DNA of 64,000 bases from Silene conica (taxonomy: Eukaryota; Streptophyta; Magnoliopsida; Caryophyllales; Caryophyllaceae): the NCBI GenBank assembly GCA_029255685.2, contig CM055320.2, positions 13,626,614 through 13,690,613 on the forward strand, written 5' to 3'. The notes under the pieces were generated by a model. The model was not told where the DNA came from, searched no databases, and saw only the letters and a program-made list of their open reading frames with translations. Positions within the stretch are counted from its first letter, which is position 1; every line of letters begins with the position of its first letter. Shown here in pieces: positions 44,594-55,680 of this stretch. The translations under genes and the position numbers were made by a program.

Positions 44594-45514
44594 ATCTAAT
44601 CATCACATCATCAAATCGTGATTGAAGTTTGAGTTAAATCGAGAAGATGACGGGATGAAGGAGTTCAACAGTTCTGTCACTTTGTCTGTTTTGTTTTTTT
44701 ACGGACAATTAGGTGATACCGTAATCCGTAATACTCATTAGCTGATAGGGTGACATTAATGTGTGATGCGACATCAAGATAACATGTGACACATGACATT
44801 ATTTCTATGGATACTCAAGAAGCTTTTTTTTTTTTTTTATTTTATTATATAAATTAGGTGAAATTAATGTGTGATGTGACTTCAAGACAACATGTGACAC
44901 ATGACATTTCTATGGATACTCAAGTAGCCTTTTATTTTATTATAATAACTTGACTCAACTAGATATTGACCTCCTTATCCAATTTGCTCGGGGATGGTCT
45001 TAGGAAGTGACGTAGGAAAACGAAATCAAAAGCGTTTAATTTGAGCATGAGCAGCCTTGTATCGCTTTTGATATTTAATAACAAAAAATGTTTACTCGTC
45101 AGTGCAAATACTCCGTTAGAGTTGGATCACTTAGGTTTGGAGCATCCGGATCTACCATCACCTACATAATACATGCATCAACATAGAACTTAACTTAGTT
45201 TTGGGGGTGACAAACATCAGCATAAGAGAGGAGATTTTCCCTCTTTATAAGATTATTCCACCATATACATTAGCATGAAGCCAAGAACCCTTTTAGTAAG
45301 ATACTTAAAATCAAAACCATGCAGACTTCAGCAAAGCGGACACTAAAGCCGACTTGTGGTGGTGGTCGCAGTCCCGCCCAACACTTACTATCATTGACCC
45401 CCGTGAGTGATGAGATATAAGATCAAAAATCACCACAAGTAGAAATTTTACACGGGTAAGATTAAAATTAGACGCGGATTCACGAAGGCAAACCTAATTT
45501 AAGACACTCTCAAA

Positions 45515-46039
45515 TAGGGGTGAGCAAAACTCGGTCCAGACCGGAAAAATGGACCGAACCGGACCGTTGGTCCAGACAGAACCCGGACCGGTTGAGTTTC
45601 AGTCCGGTCTTAGGTCCAACAATTTATGTTGTTCGGGTTTCGGTCCGGTCCGGTCCAAAACCGAAAACTTTCGGTCCTGACCGATAGGACCGAATTGAGT
45701 TAAAATTGTGATTATTGAACTTTTGACTTCTGAATTCTAAAGTTGTTTAATGTGTTATTTTGGCTAGTTATTACTTATGGGTTCTTCTGCGTGATGTGGA
45801 AAGTAGTACAAATTAGAATATGCGTATTTATTCAAGACTTTTATCGTTAGTTAAATAAGAAAATTTGATCAAATGGGATATCGGTCCAAATGGTCCGGTC
45901 TCGGGTTGGTCCGGTTTTTACCGGTCCGGTCCGGTCTAGGACCGGTTCCTTATAGGTCCGTCTTCGGTCCCCAATTTAGTAGAGTTCGGTTTCGGGTTCG
46001 GTCCGGTCCGGTCCGGTTCTGGACCTATGCTCAGCCCTA
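45515..46039. mobile_element. hAT MITE inserted in tandem unit 3
   Basis: 525 bp flanked by a perfect 8-bp duplication CTCTCAAA (45507-45514 and 46040-46047). Ends are TAGGGGTGAGCA and, in reverse complement, TAGGGCTGAGCA, matching at 11 of 12. Subterminal DNA is packed with GGTCC/GGACC words (for example TCCGGTCCGGTCC). No coding sequence. The insertion is present in one unit only, so it came after the array formed. Confidence 0.85.
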
Positions 46040-46610
46040 CTCTCAAAGCTGAATATATGTAACATGGAAATTAAGTTGTAAATATGCCTTAATTTAACAC
46101 ATACCGAAAATTAGACTTACCAAAGTGTAGAAAATCCTAAAACCATCCCCGAGCAAAGGACACGCTAACTAGGTCACGATCCATTTTTACTCTTAATCAC
46201 CCCCTAATTATCTTGGCCTGCTTTTACCCTTCCAAACAAAAGGTCACGGCCTAGGTCATCAACCCATTCATTTTCCACTTTCTAACATTTCGAAAAGTCA
46301 TTAGACGGTTTCAATAACAATTAAAAATAAAATGCCTAGGCGATCAAACGATTATAATTAATTTAGCGAGATATCGGTGATATTAACGATCGTATTTGAA
46401 ATATTAGTTGACAGTTTTGACGAACGTTTACTCGAAAGAGAGTTGGCCCAAAACGAAAAGTTTGGCTAAATCTTTATTCATTCTCAAATATTTATCAATT
46501 TCAAAAGCTCTTTATTCTCAAAATTTATTTGCTCACTTATGAAAACCTAAACTCATTCTTCATTACTTCTTCTAGTGCCATTTTTCATACTATCAAATCT
46601 CACTACCATC

Positions 46611-46709
46611 ATGACATCATCTTCATCATCGTCACCTTTTTCATCATCCCTTCTTCAGATCATCAATGGTCAAATTTTCTCCTTCTTCATATCCGATCGT
46701 CGCAAGTAG
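46611..46709 (+). CDS. Small conserved open frame in tandem unit 3
   Basis: Same 32-codon frame. Compared with unit 1 it has Thr2, Phe10 and Gln21. Still open despite about five base changes. Confidence 0.25.
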   Translation: MTSSSSSSPFSSSLLQIINGQIFSFFISDRRK

Positions 46710-48182
46710 ATCTTATCATCACATCATCAAATCGTGAATGAAGTTTGAGTTAAATCGAGAAGATGACGGGATGAAGGAGTTTAACAGTTCTGTCACTTTG
46801 TCTGTTTTGTTTTTTTACGGACAATTATGTGATACCGTAATCCGTAATACTCATTAGCTGATAGGGTGACATTAATGTGTGATGCGACATCAAGATAACA
46901 TGTGACACATGACATTTCTATGGATTTTCAAGAAGCTTTTTTTTTTTAAATTATATAAATTAGGTGACATTAATGTGTGATGTGACATCAAGACAACATG
47001 TGACACATGACATTTCTATTGATACTCAAGTAGCCTTTTTATTTTATTATAATAACTTGACTCAACTTCATATTGACCTCCTTATCCAATTTGCTCGGGG
47101 ATGGTCTTAGGAAGTGACGTAGGAAAACGAAATCAAAAGCGTTTAATTTGAGCATGAGCAGCCTTGTATCGCTATTGATATTTAATAACAAAAAATGTTT
47201 ACTCACCAGTGCAAATACTCCGTTAGAGTTGGATCACTTAGGTTTGGAGCATCCGGATCCACCTCACCACAAAATACATGCACCAACATAGAACTTAACT
47301 TAGTTTTGGGGGTGACAAACATCAGCATAAGAGAGGAGCTTTTCCCTCTTTATAAGATTATTCCACCATATACATTAGCATGAAGCCAAAAACCCTTTTA
47401 GTAAGATACTTAAAAACAAAACCATGCCGACTTCAGCAAAGCGGACACTAAAGCCGACTTCTGGTGGTGGTCGCAGTCCCGCCCAACACTTACTATCATG
47501 GACCCCCGCGAGTGATGAGATATAAGATTATAAATCACCACAAGTAGAAATTTTACACGGGTAAAATTAAAATTAGACGCGGATTCATGAAGGCAAACCT
47601 AATTTAAGACACTCTTAAAGCTGAATATAGGTAACAGGGAAATAAAATTGTAAATATGCCTTAATTTAACACATACCGAAAATTAGACTTACCAAAGTGT
47701 AGAAAATCCTAAAACCATCCCCAAGTAAAGGACACGCTAACTAGGTCACGATCCATTTTTACTCTTAATCACACCCTAATTATCTTGGCCTACTTTTACC
47801 CTCCCAAACAAAAGGTCACGGCCTAGGTCACCAACCCATTCATTTTCCACTTTCTAACATTTCGAAAAGTCATTAGACGATTTCAATAACAATTAAAAAT
47901 AAAATACCTAGGCGATCAAACGATTATAATTAATTTAGCGAAATATCGGTGATATTAATGATCATATTTGAAATATTAGTTGACAGTTTTGACGAACGTA
48001 TACTCGAAAGAGAGTTGGCCCAAAATGAAAAGTTTGGCTAAATCTTTATTCATTCTCAAATATTTATCAATTTCAAAAACTCTTTATTCTCTAAATTCAT
48101 TTGATCACTTATGAAAACCTAAACCCATTCTTCATTACTTCTTCTAGTGCCGTTTTTCATACTATCAAATCTCACTACCATC

Positions 48183-48281
48183 ATGACATCATCTTCATCA
48201 TCTTCACCTTTTTCATCATCCCTTCTTCAGATCATCAATGATCACATTTTCTCCTTCTTCATATCCGATCGTCGCAAGTAG
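48183..48281 (+). CDS. Small conserved open frame in tandem unit 4
   Basis: Same 32-codon frame. Compared with unit 1 it has Thr2, Phe10 and Asp20. Unit 5 is truncated before this position. Confidence 0.25.
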   Translation: MTSSSSSSPFSSSLLQIINDHIFSFFISDRRK

Positions 48282-49510
48282 ATCTTATCATAACATCATC
48301 AAATCGTGATTGAAGTTTGAGTTAAATCGAGAAGATGACGGGATGAAGGAGTTCAACAGTTCTGTCACTTTGCCTGTTTTGTTTTTTTTACGGACAATTA
48401 GGTGATACCGTAATCCGTAATACTCATTAGCTGATAGGGTGACATTAATGTGTGATGCGACATCAAGATAACATGTGACACATGACATTATTTCTATGGA
48501 TACTCAAGAAGCTTTTTTTTTATTTTATTATATAAATTAGGTAACATTAATGTGTGATGTGACATCAAGACAACATGTGACACATGACATTTCTATGGAT
48601 ACTCAAGTAGCCTTTTATTTTATTATAATAACTTGACTCAACTAGATATTGACCTCCTTATCCAATTTGCTCGGAGATGGTCTTAGGAAGTGACGTAGGA
48701 AAACGAAATCAAAAGCGTTTAATTTGAGCATGAGCAACCTTGCATCGCTTTTGATATTTAATAACAAAAAAGGTTTACTCACCAGTGCAAATACTCCGTT
48801 AGAGTTGGATCACTTAGGTTTGGAGCATCCGGATCCATCATCACCTACATAATACATGCACCAACATAGAACTTAACTTAGTTTTATGGGTGACAAACGT
48901 CAGCATAAGAGAGGAGATTTTCCCTCTTTATAAGATTATTTCACCAAATACATTAGCATGAAGCCAAGAACTCTTTTAGTAAGATACTCAAAAACAAAAC
49001 CATGCAGACTTCAGCAAAGGGGACACTAAAGCCGACTTGTGGTGGTGGTCGCAGTCCCGCCCAACACTAACTATCATTGACCCCCGCAAGTGATGAGATA
49101 TAAGATCATAAATTACCACAAGTAGAAATTTTACACGGGTAAGATTAAAATTAGACACGGATTCACGAAGGTAAACCTAATTTAAGACACTCTCAAAGCT
49201 AAATATAGGTAACAGGGAAATGAAGCTGGAAATAAGCCTTAATTTAACACATACCGAAAATTAGACTTACCAAAGTGTAGAGAATCCTAAAACCATCCCC
49301 AAGCAAAGGACACGCTAACTAGGTCACGATCCATTTTTACTCTTAATGACCCCCTAATTATCTTGGCCTACTTTGACCCTCCAAAATAAAAGGTCATGAT
49401 CTAGGTCACCAACCCATTCATTTTCTACTTTCTAACATTTCGAAAAGTCATTAGACGATTTCACTAACAATTAAAAATAAAATATCTAGGCGATCAAACG
49501 ATTATAATTA

Positions 49511-50639
49511 TTTGATAATTTTTCGGTTATTTAATCATTTATTTATTTTAAAAGGTTTATTATATCTAATTGATGATACTTCTAGATTCTGAAATTGGTT
49601 TATAATTTACTTGGATTATGGTTTACATGTGTGACATGTAATTTTAAGGTTAATGGTGGTTTGGATAATATTGCATTATGAATGTTTTTTATTATATTGT
49701 TAATGATATTGTTTTTCAATGAAGGTTGAATTTATTATTTTTACAATTGTTGTCAAGTTCAATTATGTAATCTAGTGTGGCTTTAGTTTTTGGGTTACTT
49801 TTCCGTAATGGTGAAAAGTAATCAAGTGATGTAATTTATGAGATCTCACATCTCTACTTTGTATTTTATTTATTCTTTATTTTAGATCAATCGTAAATAG
49901 GATTTGCATTGTAATATATAGCTTAGAATAAAGAAGAAGAAGAAGAAGAAGAAGAGGAGGAGTTTGATGCGTCTGGGTCTCTATTTCCAGTTTACATCAC
50001 GAGATGAAGAACGGTGATCCATGAAGCTTCTAGGGTCCATGTGATTGGATTCCAAGTTGTATTTACTGTTTTTCATAGGATAAGTCACACTAGGATTTTA
50101 TGTTTTATGTTCTTTTCTTCATTGCTTGAATGTTGCATGTCATTATATTCCGCCTAAACCAAACCACCTATATGCATGTAAAATGACTCATGTAGATTAT
50201 TTTGCATTTTGACATATGTTGTTTTATTTATGCCATCACTTATTCCTACTCATCTCAAATAGTTCACTTAAATGAGTTTAAAATAATGATGGGATCTCAC
50301 TCTACATAAAATTTAGAAATTAGCCTTTCTAGATCAAACAACTATGAATCCCTTGTTCGTCGGTGGGCATATAGGACCTGTTGTTATCTCCATATGGACC
50401 CCTTCTACCTCGAATAAGTAGTGTGTTGTGACCTAGTTGAACTCAACACAATGATTCAATCAAGTTATTGAAGTCATTGTGGACTAATAGATAAATTTAA
50501 GAAATTTGTCGACTGAGAGTTCTAATGTAGAACCAGTTAAGGGGTTAACTCACCAAATCAGAATTTGGGTCTTGGGATACATTATATAATTCTTTGAGTG
50601 AGATCGATTATATTATGTCGTATATCTTTGTTTAAAAAG
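49511..50639. other. AT-rich DNA, no gene seen
   Basis: Contains a (GAA)n microsatellite at about 49929-49952 followed by GAGGAGGAG. Bases 50330-50560 have a wording like the leader of copia elements (CTTGTTCGTCGGTGGGCA, TGTGACCTAGTTGAACTC), but no coding sequence supports a call. Confidence 0.4.
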
Positions 50640-50702
50640 ATTTTAAATTCAATGATTTAATCATGTTTATTTATTTTCTCATTAAATCATTGAATTTAAA
50701 AT
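50640..50702. repeat. Perfect 22-bp inverted repeat (hairpin)
   Basis: The left arm 50640-50661 and right arm 50681-50702 are exact reverse complements; the arm contains AAATTCAATGATTTAAT. The loop is 19 bases (50662-50680). It ends six bases before the broken end of the gypsy element. Confidence 0.9.
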
Positions 50703-50708
50703 ATGCTA

Positions 50709-51965
50709 TTAAAAATGACTGATCCGAATGCAACTTCGGGCCCTAGCTGCCACCCTCACCACAACCTCTACTCCATATACTAACGCGTACGGAGTTGCTT
50801 GAGTGGGAGTTTTGTATGTGGTACGATAGGCCCACAATGCCTCACCAATTCGTTCATGCCAGTCACGTTTTGATTTTGCTACTACCTTTCTCAATAAGTT
50901 CCAAAGTGTCTTGTTAAAAGCTTCGGCCAAACCATTTGCAGGAGCGTTGTACAAGGATGATTTGTACTGTCTGAATTTGAACTTCTCTCCTAAACTTGAC
51001 ATCAGATGGTTATCGAACTGCTTCCCATTATCAATTATGATACGTTTTGGTACACCATATCTGTAAATTATCTGTGTTCGGATGAAATTCACAACATTTT
51101 CCTTTTTGACTCCCGTAATGTGATGGCCTCTGCCCATTTTGAGAAATAGTCAGTACCAGCGAGAATATACTCGTGTCCATTTGGGGCTTTCAGAGTGAGA
51201 GGTCCTACAACATCAAGTCCCCAAGCTTCAAAGGGCCATGAAGATATAGTTGGATGTAACGACTCTGGCGGCTGATGTATGAAGTTTGCGTAGAACTGGC
51301 AGGGTTCACACTTTCTCGCGAAGTCCATGTAGTCTTGAACCATGGTTGGCCAGTAATATCCCATTCTCTTCACACGGTCATGAATTTTAGGCCCAGATTG
51401 GTGAGCACCACAAATGCCAGAGTGAGCCTCTTGCATCGCTTGAGTAGCTTCGTCTCTATTTAGACACCTTAACAAATGTCCTAAGAAAGAGCGTCTGTAG
51501 AGCGTCCCTTTGTAATGAAGAAATTTTGGAGCACGTCGGCGTATTTCCATTTTGTGCCTGGGATCATCAGGTAGTTTTTGGTGGTCTAGGAAATCAATGA
51601 TAGGTTGGCGCCAGTCATCTTCATCAGTCGTGTAGACACAAATCATGTTTGTTGTATCTATATTCTCTATACCTTCAAGCAAAGGTATTGCCCATCGATT
51701 GCAGACTGGGACCTGCATAGATTCTTCTGCCCCTAGTGCCAAAGTGGCTGCAAGATTAGCAAGCGCGTCAGCCAACTTATTGGCACTCCTGAGTATATGA
51801 CCAAGATTGATGGAGTCGAGTTGATTAAGAAGTTGCAGCGCTTGTCGATGATAAGGAATTAGGTTTCCTTTTTTACCTCGTACTCCTCGAGGACTTGGTT
51901 GATTACCAGCTCTGAGTCCCCGTAAATATCCATGTCCCCGACGCCTATTTCGATTGCCATTTGAA
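50709..51965 (-). pseudogene. Gypsy second RNase H-like segment and integrase, broken
   Basis: The upstream part reads MDIYGDSELVINQVLEEYE in one frame and continues as NLIPYHRQALQLLNQLDS in another, so a frameshift lies in the A run near 51875; this segment is the additional RNase H of Tat elements. The integrase zinc finger has EAHSGICGAH and CEPCQ. The catalytic core has GLDVVGPL (first Asp), IIDNGKQF (second Asp) and NGLAEAFNK (Glu). A second frameshift separates the first Asp half from the rest near 51110. Homology ends at ATPYALVYGVE; the C-terminal part is lost. It cannot make a working integrase. Confidence 0.85.
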
Positions 51966-51968
51966 GGC

Positions 51969-54850
51969 CTAATGATCAGCGAAGAAATCGGCAATGACTT
52001 GGCCTTTTACTGCTTTTTGAGACACAAACACTAATTCATATTGTTTAAGTAACACGGCCCATTTTGCAAGTCTACCAGACAAAACTGGTCGTGAGAGTAT
52101 ATACTTGATGGGGTCGGCCTTTGAGACCACGTGTACGGTATGCGCCTGCATGTAGTGTCTTATTAGCTTTTGAATTGCGAACACCAATGCAGACATATTT
52201 TCTCAATTGGGGAATAATTCAACTCGGCTCCAACCAAGGTCCGACTCAGGTAGTAGAGTGCCCTTTCCTTGTGTCCTTCAATTTCTTGGGCACACATTGC
52301 CCCCATCGAACTTTCTTGTGCGGCGATGTATAAAATGAGTGGTTTTCCTGGGATTGGTGCCCGCAGAACTGGTGCACCGGCTAGTTACTTCTTAATGCTA
52401 TCAAAAGCATTTTTGCATTTATCATCCCATTCAAATGGAGCATTTTTTTTCATAAGATGACTAAATGGTTGACAACGTCCTGCTAGATTAGAGATAAACC
52501 GTGGAATGTATGCCAAACGTCCCTGCAACCCCCGGAGTTCCTTCAACGTCTTTGGTTCCGGCATTTCGCTGATAGCTTTGATTTTTGTCTGGTCAATTTC
52601 AATGCCTCTATGCCTGACTACGAAACCTAAGAACTTCCCGGATGTGACACCAAACGCACACTTTAAGGGGTTCATCTTGAGTTGACATTTTCTAAGCCTC
52701 TGAAAGATGGTTCGAAGATCTTTAACATGGTCTCCTCTTTTCTTTGATTTGACAACTACGTCATCGACATAACACTCTATTGTTTTATGCAACATGTCAT
52801 CAAAGATCTTTTGCATAGCTCGTTGATATGTGGCCCCAGTATTCTTGAGTCCAAATGGCATAACTGTGTAGCAAAATATTCCTTTCGGCGTACGAAATGC
52901 TGTTGCTTCTTGATCTTCAGGTGCCATTTGTATTTGATTGTATCCAGCAGTACAATCCATGAATGAGAGTGCTTCGTGGCCAGTAGTTGCGTCAATCATT
53001 AACTCTGTAACTGGCAAAGGGAAATCATCCTTTGGACATGCATCGTTAAAATCCCTGAAGTCAACGCATACACGTAGTTGCCCATTCTTCTTTCTGACAG
53101 GAACAATATTGGCTATCCAGGTAGGATATTTGACTTCACGGATAAATCCAGCCTCGATGAGTTTGTTAACCTCTTTTTCAATCTCAGGTATAAGCTCCGG
53201 CCTAAAGCGACGTTGATATTGCTTTTTAGGACTTATTCCTTTTCTGATTGCCAAACGATGAACTTCAATTTGCGGGCTTAGCCCGGGCATTTCTTTGTAG
53301 CTCCATGCGAAGACGTCCTTGTACTCAACCAACAATTTGTAGTATTCCTCTTCTTCCTCTTTAGTTAATAGGGCACTAACGTATATTGCACGAGGGTCTT
53401 CAGCAGTTCCCAGGTTGAATTCTTTTAAATCATCTACGGTTGATTGTACTCCGTCTTCAAGTGTTTCAGGTGCCTTATCAGCCTCTACCTCATCGTTGTC
53501 ACCAGGTGTCTCTTCTGCAGTGATATGATAGGAACTCATAATTACCAAGTCTTTCGCATCACGAGAATGTGAAGATGAAGGTTCAGACTCTTGAACAGTT
53601 TTTGAGGATTGACCGGTGAGAACCAATACACGCCTTCGTACTTTTAGTGGTTCATGTTGGATGATGTCTACTACTTGCAAACGCTTCATGAGAGTGGGTA
53701 TTTTGCTTCTCAAGTCATCACTTATGTTTACTTCTTCATCTTTTTCTTTCATATGGCTTGAGCACAGAAGGGTTGTATCATTATCATTTTTGGAGGCTCC
53801 CAAACGAGTGAAGACTTTGTTTGAACGAACACCTAAACGATCGCATAATGCACCCTTTTTGCTTGTACACGGTAGCGATGACTTAGTTTTACTTGCTCTC
53901 TGTTTACCCAGTCGAGTGAAGACAGAAGGACGATTCATTGTAGGGCTCAGTCTCATCATCCTTTCGAATACAGAAGGACGATCTCTCTGTGTAGGTTGAC
54001 TTATCCTATCGAAGACTGAAGATGTTGATGGTCTTTTAGTGTCTTCTGCTTCATTCTCCCCAGGCTGTCCCACTGTGATATGTTGTGAAGATATAACAGT
54101 TTTGTTCCTACGAGCACTTATCCTCGTAGGTGTGGGAGACTTATAACCAAGCCCTGCTTTAGATTCTATAAAGCTTCCTTCTTGCTTGAAAAATTCATTT
54201 TGCGTTTTGTTAAGCCCATATGGTTCAACTTATATAAATTTTCCAAGTGGAGTTGGTTTTGCAAAATTGTAACCTGCCTTTGCTAGTAGCTTGTATGCGT
54301 TAGAATCAAATATTCCCACATTTTGATCACTTGATGATGGGCTTGATGAACAAATGAGACCAACTGGAGGGGTTCTCATAATCTTTGTTTGGTTTAAAGT
54401 CGGAAGGGGCATGGTAACCTCCGTCATCCATTCTTGTCGGATCATCGGGCTTGATTTACTTTTATCTTCAAAATCTGTTTTTGTTAGACATTCTTCAAAA
54501 GGACTATCTCCTTCTTTGCGTCGAGACTTGGGAATATAACGCAATATTGGCGACGATGACTTTTTTGGCATTTCTTGCTTCTTGGGTGAAGCAACGGGAG
54601 TAGCTGTTTTACTAACGTTGCCTGCATTTCGCTTGACGTCATTTTCTGTAACATGACTCGTAGCATCACCTTCCTTGATATTGTTTGTCAGCTTACCTCC
54701 TTTTCCAGTTGAAGAAATGGTGGTGGGCATGAACTCACTAGACGTACCATTTTCTTCAAAAAACTTTGCGTCAGCGAAGAAAGAGCTGGCCTGAGTGAAA
54801 GGTTTGGCATCTTCATTTAATTTTCTTTCACCGCCGCGATAATACTTCAA
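51969..54850 (-). pseudogene. Gypsy reverse transcriptase and RNase H, broken
   Basis: The RT frame (54073-52385) is long and open: CVDFRDFNDACPKDDFPLP, then KGIFCYTVMPFGLKN, the catalytic YVDDVVVKS, and the thumb region NPLKCAFGV. Upstream, 54850-54230 is the linker between protease and RT and ends in a single TAA at 54230; the same frame continues beyond it, so this is a point nonsense. The RNase H part resumes in another frame (52196-51969) with AKWAVLLKQYEL and GQVIADFFADH. Between 52385 and 52196 the sequence is shifted. The RT domain itself keeps its catalytic residues. Confidence 0.85.
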
Positions 54851-54877
54851 GCATTAATGAAGGGTTGATGCAACGAC

Positions 54878-55674
54878 TCAATTCTCATGTTTCCATGGTC
54901 GTCCTAATAATAACTTGAACGATGTTTTAGCCTCGATGACATGGAAGAGTGTTTCAGATGACAAGTCGCCCATGCTAAGGTTTACGCGAATCATACCAAT
55001 AACCCTCTCCCCATTTAAGTTGAAACCATGAATTATTGTTCGGCTTTTGGAAAGTTCATCAATTTTGATTCCCAACTCTTTCATGGTTGCTTTTGGCATG
55101 AGATTAACTCCTGAGCCTCCATCTATTAAGATTCTGTTGGCCTTTTGTCCTCGAATGTAACCTAACACATAAAGTGGTCTGTTGTGAGGCTTGGAACCAA
55201 GAAGCAGGTCTTCATCTGAAAAGGTTAAGGCTGCATTACAAGAGATGCACTGCGTTGACTGTTCTATCGACTCTCCCACATCTTTCATCTTGCCAGCATA
55301 TAGTTCTGGTTTATCAAGTCCTTGGAGGATATCTGACGCTTCTCTTTTGGTAAGTGAAAGATTTGTCTCCACCCCATATTTGCGGGAAGGGCGTCGAGAG
55401 CCTCTACCACTTCAATGTCCTTCTGGGGGTAAGATTGTAATTGTTGGGATAGTACTGCATCATCTGGTTCATTTTCCTTTACTGTTTCTGTATTATCATG
55501 GCCTACTGCAGCTGAGATGGTACATACAGTAACATCGTTGAAGGAATTTAACGGTAATATTTTTTGTATAGCAGTGTCGTTCGATAGTTCTTGCTTAGAT
55601 AGACCGATAGGTAAGTCAGGTGGGTTTACCATTGTTGCGAATTTATTCTCTTTTTTAGACATCGGTGATTTCAT
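54878..55674 (-). pseudogene. Gypsy aspartic protease region, frameshifted
   Basis: The protease active site is ILIDGGSGVNLMP, with the D-G/S-G motif of retroviral-type aspartic proteases, followed by the flap and core regions ending LLLGRPW. The first part of the frame (55674-55285) and the second (55372-54878) overlap in different frames, so there is a frameshift near 55370. Confidence 0.8.
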
Positions 55675-55680
55675 CCTTTT

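Larger units (their letters stand above)
42192..49510. repeat. Tandem array of a 1.58-kb unit, four full and one partial copy
   Basis: Units start with CCGACTTGTGG at 42192, 43766, 45349, 47454 and 49032, spacings 1,574, 1,583, 2,105 (1,572 without the inserted MITE) and 1,578. Unit landmarks in order are GTCGCAGTCCCGCCCAACAC, GGTCACGATCCATTTTTAC, GAAAGAGAGTTGGCCC, the 32-codon open frame, a doubled TGTGACACATGACATTTCTA block, and AAACGAAATCAAAAGCG. The fifth copy breaks off at about 49510. By eye, units differ at a few per cent of positions. The unit is unlike any rDNA or known satellite I can name. Confidence 0.9.

Noticed and set aside
42192-49510. Considered an rDNA spacer, 5S array or CRISPR-like array
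   Set aside because: No rRNA sequence is present, the unit is 1.58 kb without short spacers, and this is plant nuclear DNA.
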